Notes under the pieces: model-generated
Databases searched by the model: none
Seen by the model: only the letters and a program-made list of their open reading frames with translations
Told to the model about the DNA's origin: nothing
Part shown: one piece after another, positions 42,888-50,795 of the stretch
Layout of the letters: each line of letters begins with the position of its first letter
Position numbering within the stretch: position 1 is the first letter of the stretch
Made by a program: the position numbers and the translations under genes
Source: Rhizobium subbaraonis
GTDB lineage: Bacteria; Pseudomonadota; Alphaproteobacteria; Rhizobiales; Rhizobiaceae
NCBI RefSeq assembly: GCF_900220975.1
Contig: NZ_OBQD01000002.1
Coordinates: forward strand, 186,001-250,000
Direction of reading: 5' to 3'
Length of the DNA stretch: 64,000 nt

Positions 42888-43831
42888 CGGCCACCCGCGT
42901 GGAAACGCTGCCCTTCACCCTGATCGACATCGCGGTCTGCACCTTCCGCCGCCCGGCGCTGGAGCAGACGTTGCGTTCACTTGCCGCAATCGAGGTGCCG
43001 GAGAACTGCTCTGTCCGCATCATCATCGCCGACAACGACGGCGTGCCGAGCGCTTCGGACCTGGTCGACGCACTCCGTTCGGAGCTTCCCTTCGCCATCG
43101 ACTACGTGCATTGCCCTGCGGCAAACATTTCGATTGCCCGCAACGCCTGCCTGGACCACAGCCGCGGCGAGCTTGTGGCATTCATCGACGACGACGAGAT
43201 CGCTGCGCCCGAATGGCTTGTCCGCCTGACGGAACGCATGAGCGAAACCGGCGCCGATGTCGTTCTCGGCCCGGTCCAGGCAACCTACGCAACGCCTGCG
43301 CCGCAATGGATGCGGCGGGCAGACATTCACTCGACCCGCCCCGTGTGGGTCGGCGGCGAGATCAAGACGGGCTATACCTGCAACGTGCTGATGCGGCTCA
43401 CGTCTGCCGCTCTTGCAGGACGACGCTTCAGCCTTTCTCTCGGGAAGACCGGCGGCGAGGACACGGAATTCTTCACGCTCGCAAAGCAGGCCGGCGCCCG
43501 TATCGAATTCGCGGCGGAGGCGTGGGTGTTCGAGCCCGTGACGGCCGGCCGCGCGACGTTCGGCTGGCTCGCGAAGCGACGCTACCGGATGGGACAGACC
43601 CATGGTCGACTGATCGCCGGACGCGCACAAGGCGCAAGGCGGATCGTTCAGGTCGGCCTTGCCGGCGCCAAGTTCGTCGTCTGCGCGGCCGCAAGTGCGA
43701 TCACGGTATTCTCGCCTTCGCGCAGCAACAGCTATCGGCTGCGCGCCGTTCTGCACGCGGGCGTCATCAGCGGCCTCGCCGGGGTGCGCGAGATCGAACA
43801 ATACGGGTTGGCCGAGGTACAAAGCCGATGA
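42884..43831 (+). CDS. exoM: Succinoglycan beta-1,4-glucosyltransferase (GT2), fourth sugar
   Basis: 315 aa, near the 309 aa of S. meliloti ExoM. GT2 motifs are IDIAVCTFRRPALEQTLRSL, RIIIADNDGVPSASD, NISIARNACLDHSRGELVAF and the DxD IDDDEIAAPEWL. GKTGGEDTEFFTLAKQAG supplies the catalytic Asp-type acceptor site. A C-terminal hydrophobic/basic segment (ARRIVQVGLAGAKFVVCAAA) may bind the membrane. It is fused to its neighbours by 4-bp overlaps with exoA and exoO. The step is assigned from the S. meliloti orthologue: transfer of the third glucose. Confidence 0.93.
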   Translation: MTATRVETLPFTLIDIAVCTFRRPALEQTLRSLAAIEVPENCSVRIIIADNDGVPSASDLVDALRSELPFAIDYVHCPAANISIARNACLDHSRGELVAFIDDDEIAAPEWLVRLTERMSETGADVVLGPVQATYATPAPQWMRRADIHSTRPVWVGGEIKTGYTCNVLMRLTSAALAGRRFSLSLGKTGGEDTEFFTLAKQAGARIEFAAEAWVFEPVTAGRATFGWLAKRRYRMGQTHGRLIAGRAQGARRIVQVGLAGAKFVVCAAASAITVFSPSRSNSYRLRAVLHAGVISGLAGVREIEQYGLAEVQSR

Positions 43832-44823
43832 TCGAACCGCCCGACGTCACCTTCGTCATCGCCGCCTACAACTCGGCCGGGACGATCCGGCATGCGATCG
43901 AGAGCGCGCTTGCCCAGCGGCACGTCTCGATCGAAGTCGTCGTCGTCGACGATGCCTCTTCAGACGATACGCGGGAGGTCGTGGGGGACCTCGCCGATAC
44001 GCGGCTGACGCTGATTGCGCTGGAGCGGAACACAGGGCCCGGCGGCGCGCGCAATGCGGGCCTCGAGGCCGCACGTGGACGATGGATCGCGATCCTTGAT
44101 TCAGACGATACCGTCGAACCCGACCGGCTCGCCCGCATGATCGCGCGGGCGGAAAAGGCCGATGCCCAGATCGTGGTCGACAATCTGGACGTGGTTTCCG
44201 GGGACGGATCGCGCCAGCGCATGTTCTCGGAATCCGACCTCGCGCGGCAAAGCCAGCTGACGCTGCCGGCGTTTATCGCCTCGAACGCGCTCTTCCGGTC
44301 GGAACACAACTACGGCTACATGAAGCCGGTGTTCCTGCGCGGCTTCCTGCAGCAACATGCGCTTCGTTTCGACGAAACGCTAAGGATCGGCGAGGACTAC
44401 ATCCTCCTGGCGTCCGCGCTCGCCCGCGGCGGCCGGTGCGTGGTCGAGCCGACCGCAGGCTACATATACAATGTGCGTGACGGCTCGATATCGCGCGTCC
44501 TCAGAAAGGACCATGTCGAGGCGATGCTCGTCTCCGACCAGCGCTTCCTCATGGACAACCGCCTGGATTCTGCCGCGCAGGCCGCCCAGCGTGTGCGCAC
44601 GCACAGCCTTCGCGAAGCCCGCTCCTTCCTCGATCTCGTCGAGCATCTCAAACGCGGCGCGCTGCTGCGGGCCTTGCGAACAGCGATCAGCGATCCGGCA
44701 GCGGTGCGCCACCTGCGCATGCCGATCGAGGCACGCCTGCGCCGGCTCATCGGACGCCCGGCGCGCGCGATCAAACAATCTGACAGATCCCCGGGCAAAC
44801 GCCCTCATACCAGCAAAGGATAG
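43828..44823 (+). CDS. exoO: Succinoglycan beta-1,6-glucosyltransferase (GT2), fifth sugar
   Basis: 331 aa. GT2 landmarks are [58 protein letters not shown], the Dx[14 protein letters not shown] and [21 protein letters not shown] basic C-terminal tail with [11 protein letters not shown] follows. ExoO adds the fourth glucose through a 1,6-link in S. meliloti. Its ATG overlaps the exoM stop. exoN follows 4 bp after the stop codon. Confidence 0.92.
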   Translation: MIEPPDVTFVIAAYNSAGTIRHAIESALAQRHVSIEVVVVDDASSDDTREVVGDLADTRLTLIALERNTGPGGARNAGLEAARGRWIAILDSDDTVEPDRLARMIARAEKADAQIVVDNLDVVSGDGSRQRMFSESDLARQSQLTLPAFIASNALFRSEHNYGYMKPVFLRGFLQQHALRFDETLRIGEDYILLASALARGGRCVVEPTAGYIYNVRDGSISRVLRKDHVEAMLVSDQRFLMDNRLDSAAQAAQRVRTHSLREARSFLDLVEHLKRGALLRALRTAISDPAAVRHLRMPIEARLRRLIGRPARAIKQSDRSPGKRPHTSKG

Positions 44824-44827
44824 CGCC

Positions 44828-45733
44828 ATGGACCCAATCAGACGCGTGCGCAAAGCCGTCATTCCTGTCGCAGGAAACGGCACCCGCTTCCTTCCCGCCA
44901 CCAAGGCCATGCCGAAAGAGATGCTGACGGTGGTCGACCGGCCCGTCGTTCAGTACGCGCTGGACGAAGCGCGCGAGGCGGGTATCGAGCACATCGTGTT
45001 CGTGACCGGCCGCAACAAGCAGGCAATTCAGGACCACTTCGACGACGCGCCGGAACTGATCTCCTCCTTGTCGCGCTCCGGCAAGACGGCGCAGGTTTCA
45101 GAACTCGAGGCGATGCTGCCGGCAGCCGGCACCGTCAGCTTCACCCGCCAGCAGGCCCCGCTCGGCCTCGGCCACGCCGTGTGGTGTGCGCGCGACCTGA
45201 TCGGCAACGAGCCGTTCGCCCTGCTTCTGCCTGATATGATCTGCCATGGCCCCCGCGGCTGCATGGCCGGCCTGATCGATCTCTACAATTTCGCCGGCGG
45301 CAACGTGGTGGGCGTGGAGCAATGCCCGCCCGAGGAGACCTACAAATACGGCATCGTCGGCAAGGGCGATGCGGTTCCACATGGCTTCGAGGTGACGGGG
45401 ATGGTGGAAAAGCCGCGTGCCGGCGAGGCGCCCTCCAACTACTTCCTGAACGGGCGCTACATCCTGCAGCCGGAGATCTTCGACCTGCTCGCCCGCCAGG
45501 AGCGTGGCGCCGGCAACGAGATCCAGCTGACCGACAGCATGCTGCACCTGTCGAAGAACCAGCGCTTCCACGCCCATCCCTATGAAGGCCAGACCTTCGA
45601 CTGCGGTTCGAAACAGGGCTTTATCGAGGCGAATGTCGCCCTCGCCCTTTCGCGTCCCGACATCGGCGGGATGGTGTTCGAATCGGTCAGACACATGGTG
45701 CTGACCCACGAGAGCCGCATTCAGGCCGCATAA
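44828..45733 (+). CDS. exoN: UTP-glucose-1-phosphate uridylyltransferase
   Basis: 301 aa. It starts [20 protein letters not shown] with the nucleotide loop [20 protein letters not shown] and the catalytic Lys/Asp of GalU enzymes. Further features are [31 protein letters not shown], the [20 protein letters not shown] block and [20 protein letters not shown] near the end. It makes UDP-glucose for the glucosyltransferases of the cluster. Its start lies 4 bp after the exoO stop codon. A housekeeping galU copy probably exists elsewhere. Confidence 0.94.
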   Translation: MDPIRRVRKAVIPVAGNGTRFLPATKAMPKEMLTVVDRPVVQYALDEAREAGIEHIVFVTGRNKQAIQDHFDDAPELISSLSRSGKTAQVSELEAMLPAAGTVSFTRQQAPLGLGHAVWCARDLIGNEPFALLLPDMICHGPRGCMAGLIDLYNFAGGNVVGVEQCPPEETYKYGIVGKGDAVPHGFEVTGMVEKPRAGEAPSNYFLNGRYILQPEIFDLLARQERGAGNEIQLTDSMLHLSKNQRFHAHPYEGQTFDCGSKQGFIEANVALALSRPDIGGMVFESVRHMVLTHESRIQAA

Positions 45734-45827
45734 GATGGGCCCCGCCCGTCCCGGGCATGTCCCGCCAACGACCTGTCCCGGCATGAAGCCAGGACAGGTT
45801 TCCCTATCCGGGAACAGCGAGGTTTTC

Positions 45828-48155
45828 ATGAACCAGAGAAGTTTACCGCTCAGCAGGTCGCTGCCGCACACGATCGACAGCTCCGATGCCTTCATCGACC
45901 TCGACCGCCTCTTCTCGGCGATCCAGCGGCGGTATAAGACACTGGTGTTCTTCACGATTGCGGCGATCCTCTGCGGGGCGGCCTATCTGGCGTTCGCCAC
46001 GCCGCTCTATACCTCGATGACCCAGGTGCTGATCGACGACAGCCTGTCGCGCTATGCCGAGGAGCAGGAAAGTTCGGCCCAGACCGGCCAGCAGCTCGAC
46101 ACCCGCATCGCCAGCACCGTCGAGATCCTCAAATCCGGAAAGCTCGCGCTGCGTGTCGTGGATCAGGCCGATCTCTCCGACAATGAGCTGCTGACCAACC
46201 CGCCACGCTCTCTCATGGCAACCGTCAAGGGATGGGTTGCTGCGGTCAGCGGCGTCTTCGCCAAGGGGGCGCGTGTATCCGAAGACGACTTGGCCAATGC
46301 CCGGCGCCAGAAGGCTGCCGCCATGCTGCAGCAGTCGCTCAGGGTCGAGCGCGTCTCGCGCTCCTCGGTCGTCTCGATCGCCTTTACTTCGCCCGATCCG
46401 CGACTGTCGGCCCTCGTCGCCCGCACCTATGCCGACGCCTATCTGTCCGACCAGTTGAGCGCAAACTTCGAGGCTTCCGAACGGGCCTCCGAATGGCTGC
46501 AGGAGCGCATCGACGACCTCGGCAAGCGCGCCCAGACCGCCGCCATGGAAGTCGAGACCTACAAGCGCGACAACAATCTCACCTCCACGCGCGGCGCACT
46601 GATGTCGGAGCAGCAGCTTGCCGACCTCAACAGCCAGCTCATCATCGCCCAGGCGGACGCAGCGAGTGCGTCCGCGCGCTACGACCAGCTGAATTCGATC
46701 ATCCAGACCGGCCCGGAAAAGGCCGTCGAAAATTCCGTCTTGACCGCCAAGGAAATCGACAACTCCGCCATACAGGAGTTGAGAAGCCGCTATGGCGCCG
46801 TCAGCAAGCGAGAGCAGGACGTGACGCAGAACTTCGGCGCGGACCATCCGCAGGCCGTCGCCCTGCGTGCCGAGAAGCTCGATCTCTCCCGGCAGATCTT
46901 TCGCGAATTGCAGCAGATGACGGCGACCTACCGCAACGAATACGAGGTCGCACGTTCACGCGAGCAGTCGTTACGCGACAGCATCGACCGCGTGGCCGGC
47001 CGCAACTCCGACGCCAACGAAGCGCAAGTCAAGTTGCGCGAACTGGAGCAGAAGGCAACGACGCTCAAGGCGGTCTACGAATCCTACCTGAACCGCTATG
47101 AGCAGGCGAGCCAGCAGCGCTCGTTCCCGATCGCCAAGGCGCGCGTGATCTCCGAAGCCGGCCTGCCGGTCTCGCCCTCGAGCCCGAAGAAGACGATGAT
47201 CCTGGCGCTTTCTGCCGTCCTCGGCATGATGGCGGGCGGCGCCTTCGCCTTCGTGCAGGAGATGCGGGAACGCGGTCTGCGGCTGGAGAGCGATGTCCGG
47301 TCCCAGCTCAGACATCGCTCGCTCGGCTATCTGCCGCTCATCGGGCGCAAGACAGCAGGGCAGCGTTCGCCTTTCGGCAGGCTGTTCAGACGGAAACGGC
47401 GCGAAGACGTCGAATCGGACGAGCCGATGCCACTGGAACAGATGACCCGCATCGTGCGCGATGCGCCGCAATCGACCTTCGCCGAAACGCTTCGAAACGC
47501 CAAACTGGCCTGCGAGATGCTTTTGCAGAAGCGGCCGAACAAGGTCATCGGAATTATCTCGGCCGCCCCAGGCGAGGGTAACACGACGTTTGCAGCGAAC
47601 TTCGCGCTGCTGCTCGCTTCGGCGGGCAAGCGCACCCTGCTGGTCGATGCCGACCTGCGCAATCCGAGCCTCAGCCGCATGCTGAAGCCGGCCCCCAAGG
47701 CGGGCCTGGTAGAAGCGGTGCTGGGTGACGTGCCATGGGCCTCCGCGATCAAGATCGACCAGCAGACCCGGCTTGCGATCCTGCCGAACGTACCGGACGG
47801 GGCAACCGAACAGTTCCATTATACCAACGAGATCTTCGCCTCTCCCGGCATGGGCACGTTGATGGAAAACGCGCGCAAGACGTTTGACTACACCATCGTC
47901 GATCTCGCCCCTTTCGGACCGGTCGTCGACGCCAAGGCCTTTGCCCAACATGCCGACGGCTTCATCCTCGTTCTCGAATGGGGCAAGACGCCGTCAAGGT
48001 TGGTACGCGACATCCTCGAGGCCGAGATAGACATCAACTCTAAGGTTCTGGGCGTCGTTCTGAACAAGACCGACATGGAGCAGTTGCCGGCCTACGGCGA
48101 CAGCGGCGGCTCGGAGAAGTTCCGCAAGAACTACACGCGCTACTACGTCGAGTAA
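45828..48155 (+). CDS. exoP: Polysaccharide co-polymerase / BY-kinase with Walker A substitution
   Basis: 775 aa from the ATG at 45828 (GAGG upstream), near S. meliloti ExoP (786 aa). A Wzz domain has two membrane helices (about 38-60 and 455-477). Between them is a periplasmic coiled coil. The Pro-rich motif LPVSPSSPKK precedes the second helix. The cytoplasmic tyrosine kinase-like domain (about 540-775) has Walker A' LLVDADLRNP (Asp607, Asp609) and a Walker B-like VDLAP with Asp692. It ends with a Tyr cluster NYTRYYVE. The Walker A reads PGEGNTT: the catalytic Lys is Asn585 (codon AAC). ExoP controls chain length in succinoglycan synthesis. It is the last gene of the exo run. Confidence 0.93.
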   Translation: MNQRSLPLSRSLPHTIDSSDAFIDLDRLFSAIQRRYKTLVFFTIAAILCGAAYLAFATPLYTSMTQVLIDDSLSRYAEEQESSAQTGQQLDTRIASTVEILKSGKLALRVVDQADLSDNELLTNPPRSLMATVKGWVAAVSGVFAKGARVSEDDLANARRQKAAAMLQQSLRVERVSRSSVVSIAFTSPDPRLSALVARTYADAYLSDQLSANFEASERASEWLQERIDDLGKRAQTAAMEVETYKRDNNLTSTRGALMSEQQLADLNSQLIIAQADAASASARYDQLNSIIQTGPEKAVENSVLTAKEIDNSAIQELRSRYGAVSKREQDVTQNFGADHPQAVALRAEKLDLSRQIFRELQQMTATYRNEYEVARSREQSLRDSIDRVAGRNSDANEAQVKLRELEQKATTLKAVYESYLNRYEQASQQRSFPIAKARVISEAGLPVSPSSPKKTMILALSAVLGMMAGGAFAFVQEMRERGLRLESDVRSQLRHRSLGYLPLIGRKTAGQRSPFGRLFRRKRREDVESDEPMPLEQMTRIVRDAPQSTFAETLRNAKLACEMLLQKRPNKVIGIISAAPGEGNTTFAANFALLLASAGKRTLLVDADLRNPSLSRMLKPAPKAGLVEAVLGDVPWASAIKIDQQTRLAILPNVPDGATEQFHYTNEIFASPGMGTLMENARKTFDYTIVDLAPFGPVVDAKAFAQHADGFILVLEWGKTPSRLVRDILEAEIDINSKVLGVVLNKTDMEQLPAYGDSGGSEKFRKNYTRYYVE

Positions 48156-48296
48156 CAGCCGACCGGCGCGACCCTGACGACGCGTTCGCAGAAAGAGACT
48201 GCGTGCCTAACTTCGGGACTGGATGCTAGTTCAAACCCGAAACCGGCAGGCTATCGTCCGCGCGAATCAACGCGAAATCCATCGCCAGGAGTTGTC

Positions 48297-48794
48297 ATGT
48301 CCGACCTGATCGCCATCGTCTATCCGACCGAAGCCAAGGCGGAGGAAGTTCGCCAGCGCCTGATCGACCTGCAGAAGGAATACTTGATTACGCTGGCCGA
48401 CGCGGTGATCGCCACGCGCGACGACAACGGCAAGGTCCGGCTGAACCAGATGCTGCACACGACGGCCGCAGGGGCGCTGTCCGGCAGCTTCTGGGGTCTG
48501 CTCGTGGGCGTCATCTTCCTCAATCCCCTGCTCGGGGTCGCGGTCGGCGCCGCATCGGGTGCAGTCGGGGGCGCGCTGACCGATGTCGGGATCAACGACG
48601 ATTTCATGAAGCAGCTGGCGGCGAAGCTGACACCCGGGAGTGCTGCGCTTTTCGTGCTGGTCCGCGAAATGACGGCCGACAAGGTGCTCAAGGAAATTTC
48701 CGGTTATGGCGGCGAAGTCCTGCAGAGCTCGCTGGACGAAACCAAGGAAAAGGTCCTGCGCGACGCATTGCAGTCCGCGACCAACCCCGCTTAA
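48297..48794 (+). CDS. DUF1269 family membrane-associated protein
   Basis: 165 aa. It starts MSDLIAIVYPTEAKAEEVRQ and carries a Gly/Ala-rich hydrophobic hairpin (about 57-95), FWGLLVGVIFLNPLLGVAVG and AASGAVGGALTDVGINDDFM. The later block KQLAAKLTPGSAALFVLVRE is the family signature, and ISGYGGEVLQSSLDETKEKV closes it. The family is widespread and of unknown function; the Gly-rich hairpin suggests membrane insertion. A GGAG site precedes the ATG. It lies 141 bp after exoP and 48 bp before the next gene, which may be co-transcribed. Confidence 0.85.
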   Translation: MSDLIAIVYPTEAKAEEVRQRLIDLQKEYLITLADAVIATRDDNGKVRLNQMLHTTAAGALSGSFWGLLVGVIFLNPLLGVAVGAASGAVGGALTDVGINDDFMKQLAAKLTPGSAALFVLVREMTADKVLKEISGYGGEVLQSSLDETKEKVLRDALQSATNPA

Positions 48795-48842
48795 GGTTGA
48801 CTTGGCCGCACCGGCAACGGCCGCGTTCGACGGGGATCGCGC

Positions 48843-49940
48843 ATGATGAAAATCGAAGACGGACGCATGGCAACGCTGGTGGTCGCCGGCATACTCGTGC
48901 TGGCACTTCTATACGTCGCACATGCGGTCTTCGTACCGCTGACATTTTCGATCCTGGTGATTGCACTGGTGTGGCCGCTGCAGGCAATGCTGCAGCGGTT
49001 CATGCCGCGCATGCTCGCACTTCTGATTACCCTGATCGTCACCATACTGGTCGTCGTTGCGGTGGCATCCTCGATTGCCTGGGGCATGAGCGTTCTCGGG
49101 CACTGGCTGTTTCTCAACGCCAGCCGCTTCCAGACCATCTACCTGGACTGGACGAATTGGCTCGAAGAACATGGTATCGCGATCGCCGGCCCGCTTGCGG
49201 AGCAGTTCAACGTCGGGTGGCTGGTGAGCATGCTGCAAGGCGTTGCCGGCCGCATGAACAGCTTTGCCGGGCTTACGCTCGTCATCTTCATCTCCGTCCT
49301 GCTCGGCCTTCTCGAGGTCGACGATTTCAAGCGGCGGCTGATGCTGCCGAGCGTTCAGCCGCAGGGCACGCTGATACTCGACGCCAATCTGACGATCGCT
49401 GCGAAGCTCAGGCGGTTCATGGCAGTGCGGACGTTTGCAAGCGTGCTGACCGGGCTTGTGGTCTGGATCTTTGCAAGCTTCGTCGGGTTGGAACTGGCCG
49501 CAGCCTGGGGCGCGATCGCCTTTGCGCTCAACTATATTCCCTTCCTCGGGCCCTTCATCGCAACGGCCTTCCCGACACTGTTTGCCATCGCGCAGTTCGA
49601 CACCTGGCAGTCGGCGATCATGGTGTTCGTCGGGTTGAACGTCATCCAGTTCATCATCGGCAGCTATTTCGAGCCGCGGCTGACGGGAGCCTCGCTCGCG
49701 ATCTCACCCTTTGCGGTGATCTTCGCGGTCTTCTTCTGGAGCTTCATGTGGGGCCTTCCGGGCGCCTTTATCGGCGTGCCGATCCTCATCTGCCTCATCG
49801 AGTATGGCCGGCGGGTGGAGACCACACGCTGGATCGCCGTGCTGCTGTCGGGTGACGACGAAAATTCCGCCGCTCCCGCATCCTTCGTCGCAACAAGCTC
49901 CAAGGCGGCACATGGAGCGACATCGGACCCCGCTCCGTAA
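48843..49940 (+). CDS. AI-2E/PerM-family transporter
   Basis: 365 aa with about eight hydrophobic segments. Family features are VAHAVFVPLTFSILVIALVW near the N-terminus, VTILVVVAVASSIAWGMSVL, GLLEVDDFKRRLMLP and the conserved block IAFALNYIPFLGPFIATAFP. The late segment GSYFEPRLTGASLAISPFAV follows, then GLPGAFIGVPILICLIEYGR. Members export small molecules, including autoinducer-2 in E. coli (TqsA), or act as Na+/H+ antiporters. The substrate here is unknown. The C-terminal 45 residues are Ser/Ala-rich and probably disordered. The gene ends 21 bp from a convergent small gene. Confidence 0.85.
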   Translation: MMKIEDGRMATLVVAGILVLALLYVAHAVFVPLTFSILVIALVWPLQAMLQRFMPRMLALLITLIVTILVVVAVASSIAWGMSVLGHWLFLNASRFQTIYLDWTNWLEEHGIAIAGPLAEQFNVGWLVSMLQGVAGRMNSFAGLTLVIFISVLLGLLEVDDFKRRLMLPSVQPQGTLILDANLTIAAKLRRFMAVRTFASVLTGLVVWIFASFVGLELAAAWGAIAFALNYIPFLGPFIATAFPTLFAIAQFDTWQSAIMVFVGLNVIQFIIGSYFEPRLTGASLAISPFAVIFAVFFWSFMWGLPGAFIGVPILICLIEYGRRVETTRWIAVLLSGDDENSAAPASFVATSSKAAHGATSDPAP

Positions 49941-49961
49941 GCCGCAGTTCAGATTGCGACG

Positions 49962-50267
49962 CTATCGCCGCAGCCGGCGCATGTCGACGACGCGGCCGGT
50001 GTGGCGGTTGATCGCGATCTCGAAGCGGCTGCCGCCACGCCATGCGCGATAGACGAAGAAACGGCCGCGGCAATCGATCGCCCGCACATCACGGAACCCC
50101 CGGCTGCGTAGCCGCCGGCTGCCCTCCTGGCAGGAAATCGAGCGGCCACCGCTGATGTTGGTGCCGATCTGGATGTTGACCGTCACTGCCTCGGCCGGGA
50201 CCGGCGCCAGCACCGGCGGAGTCGCGGCGAGGACCGCAAGCAGGGATGCGATAAATGCTCTGCGCAA
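49962..50267 (-). CDS. Small secreted basic protein with TTG start
   Basis: 101 aa read from a TTG at 50267. The TTG is favoured because AAGGAGAG lies just upstream at ideal spacing and the protein then begins with a clean signal peptide (RRAFIASLLAVLAATPPVLA, ending near EAV). The mature part is VTVNIQIGTNISGGRSISCQ followed by EGSRRLRSRGFRDVRAIDCR, with two Cys that may pair, and ends INRHTGRVVDMRRLRR. It resembles small periplasmic proteins common in Rhizobiaceae, with a PepSY-like beta pattern. No function is known. The ATG start of the longer frame would place the signal peptide internally. Confidence 0.6.
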   Translation of the reverse strand: MRRAFIASLLAVLAATPPVLAPVPAEAVTVNIQIGTNISGGRSISCQEGSRRLRSRGFRDVRAIDCRGRFFVYRAWRGGSRFEIAINRHTGRVVDMRRLRR

Positions 50268-50490
50268 GAAACTCTCCTTCAAAATTAGTTTCCATTCATC
50301 GCCGGCGTGCCGACATGCGGCGCGGCACGGCGTTCTTTCCTCCGCATTTGATTGCGCGCGGAAGCACATTTCCTTCGCCGGCTTTTCCGCCGGCCGATCC
50401 ATCAATGCCTGGCCCGAACCGCCGGAGATCGTATCGGCGAGGCTGAAAAAGCAAACCGGGCCGACACGCCTGCGACAGAAAAGCTATCGA

Positions 50491-50751
50491 CTACCGCGGG
50501 CAGGCGGCGACGTAGCGGCGGCCGTTGCGGTCACGGTAGTAGCACTGGCCGGGACGGCCGGCGACGTTTCCGATTACAGCGCCGGAAACGCCACCGATGG
50601 CTGCGCCCACTGCGGCCCCCCGCACGTCGTTCGTGATGGCGCCGCCGACCACCGCGCCGGTAGCGGCACCGATACCGGCACCTCTTTCAGTTGCCGTGCA
50701 GCCCGAGGCGACGATTCCGACCAAGGCAACTATCAAGAAAGCGTTTCTCAT
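50491..50751 (-). CDS. Glycine-zipper lipoprotein
   Basis: 86 aa. The signal peptide MRNAFLIVALVGIVASGC ends in the lipobox (ASG-C), so the mature protein is lipid-anchored at Cys18. A glycine-zipper segment (about 25-68) follows, with GAGIGAATGAVVGGAITNDV and GAAVGAAIGGVSGAVIGNVA. The tail is PGQCYYRDRNGRRYVAACP. This is the pattern of 17-kDa-antigen/YMGG-like outer-membrane proteins. The ribosome site GGAAGG is good. Its reading frame is continuous with the antiporter gene upstream because of the apparent frameshift there, but it has its own start and signal peptide. Confidence 0.8.
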   Translation of the reverse strand: MRNAFLIVALVGIVASGCTATERGAGIGAATGAVVGGAITNDVRGAAVGAAIGGVSGAVIGNVAGRPGQCYYRDRNGRRYVAACPR

Positions 50752-50795
50752 CTTCTTTCCTTCCTTCTCTTTGAAGATGCTGCTCATCACCGGCT

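Noticed and set aside
48156-48296. Terminator after exoP
   Set aside because: CGCAG and CTGCG near 48190-48206 can form a 5-bp stem, but it is short and has no U tract, so I do not call it.
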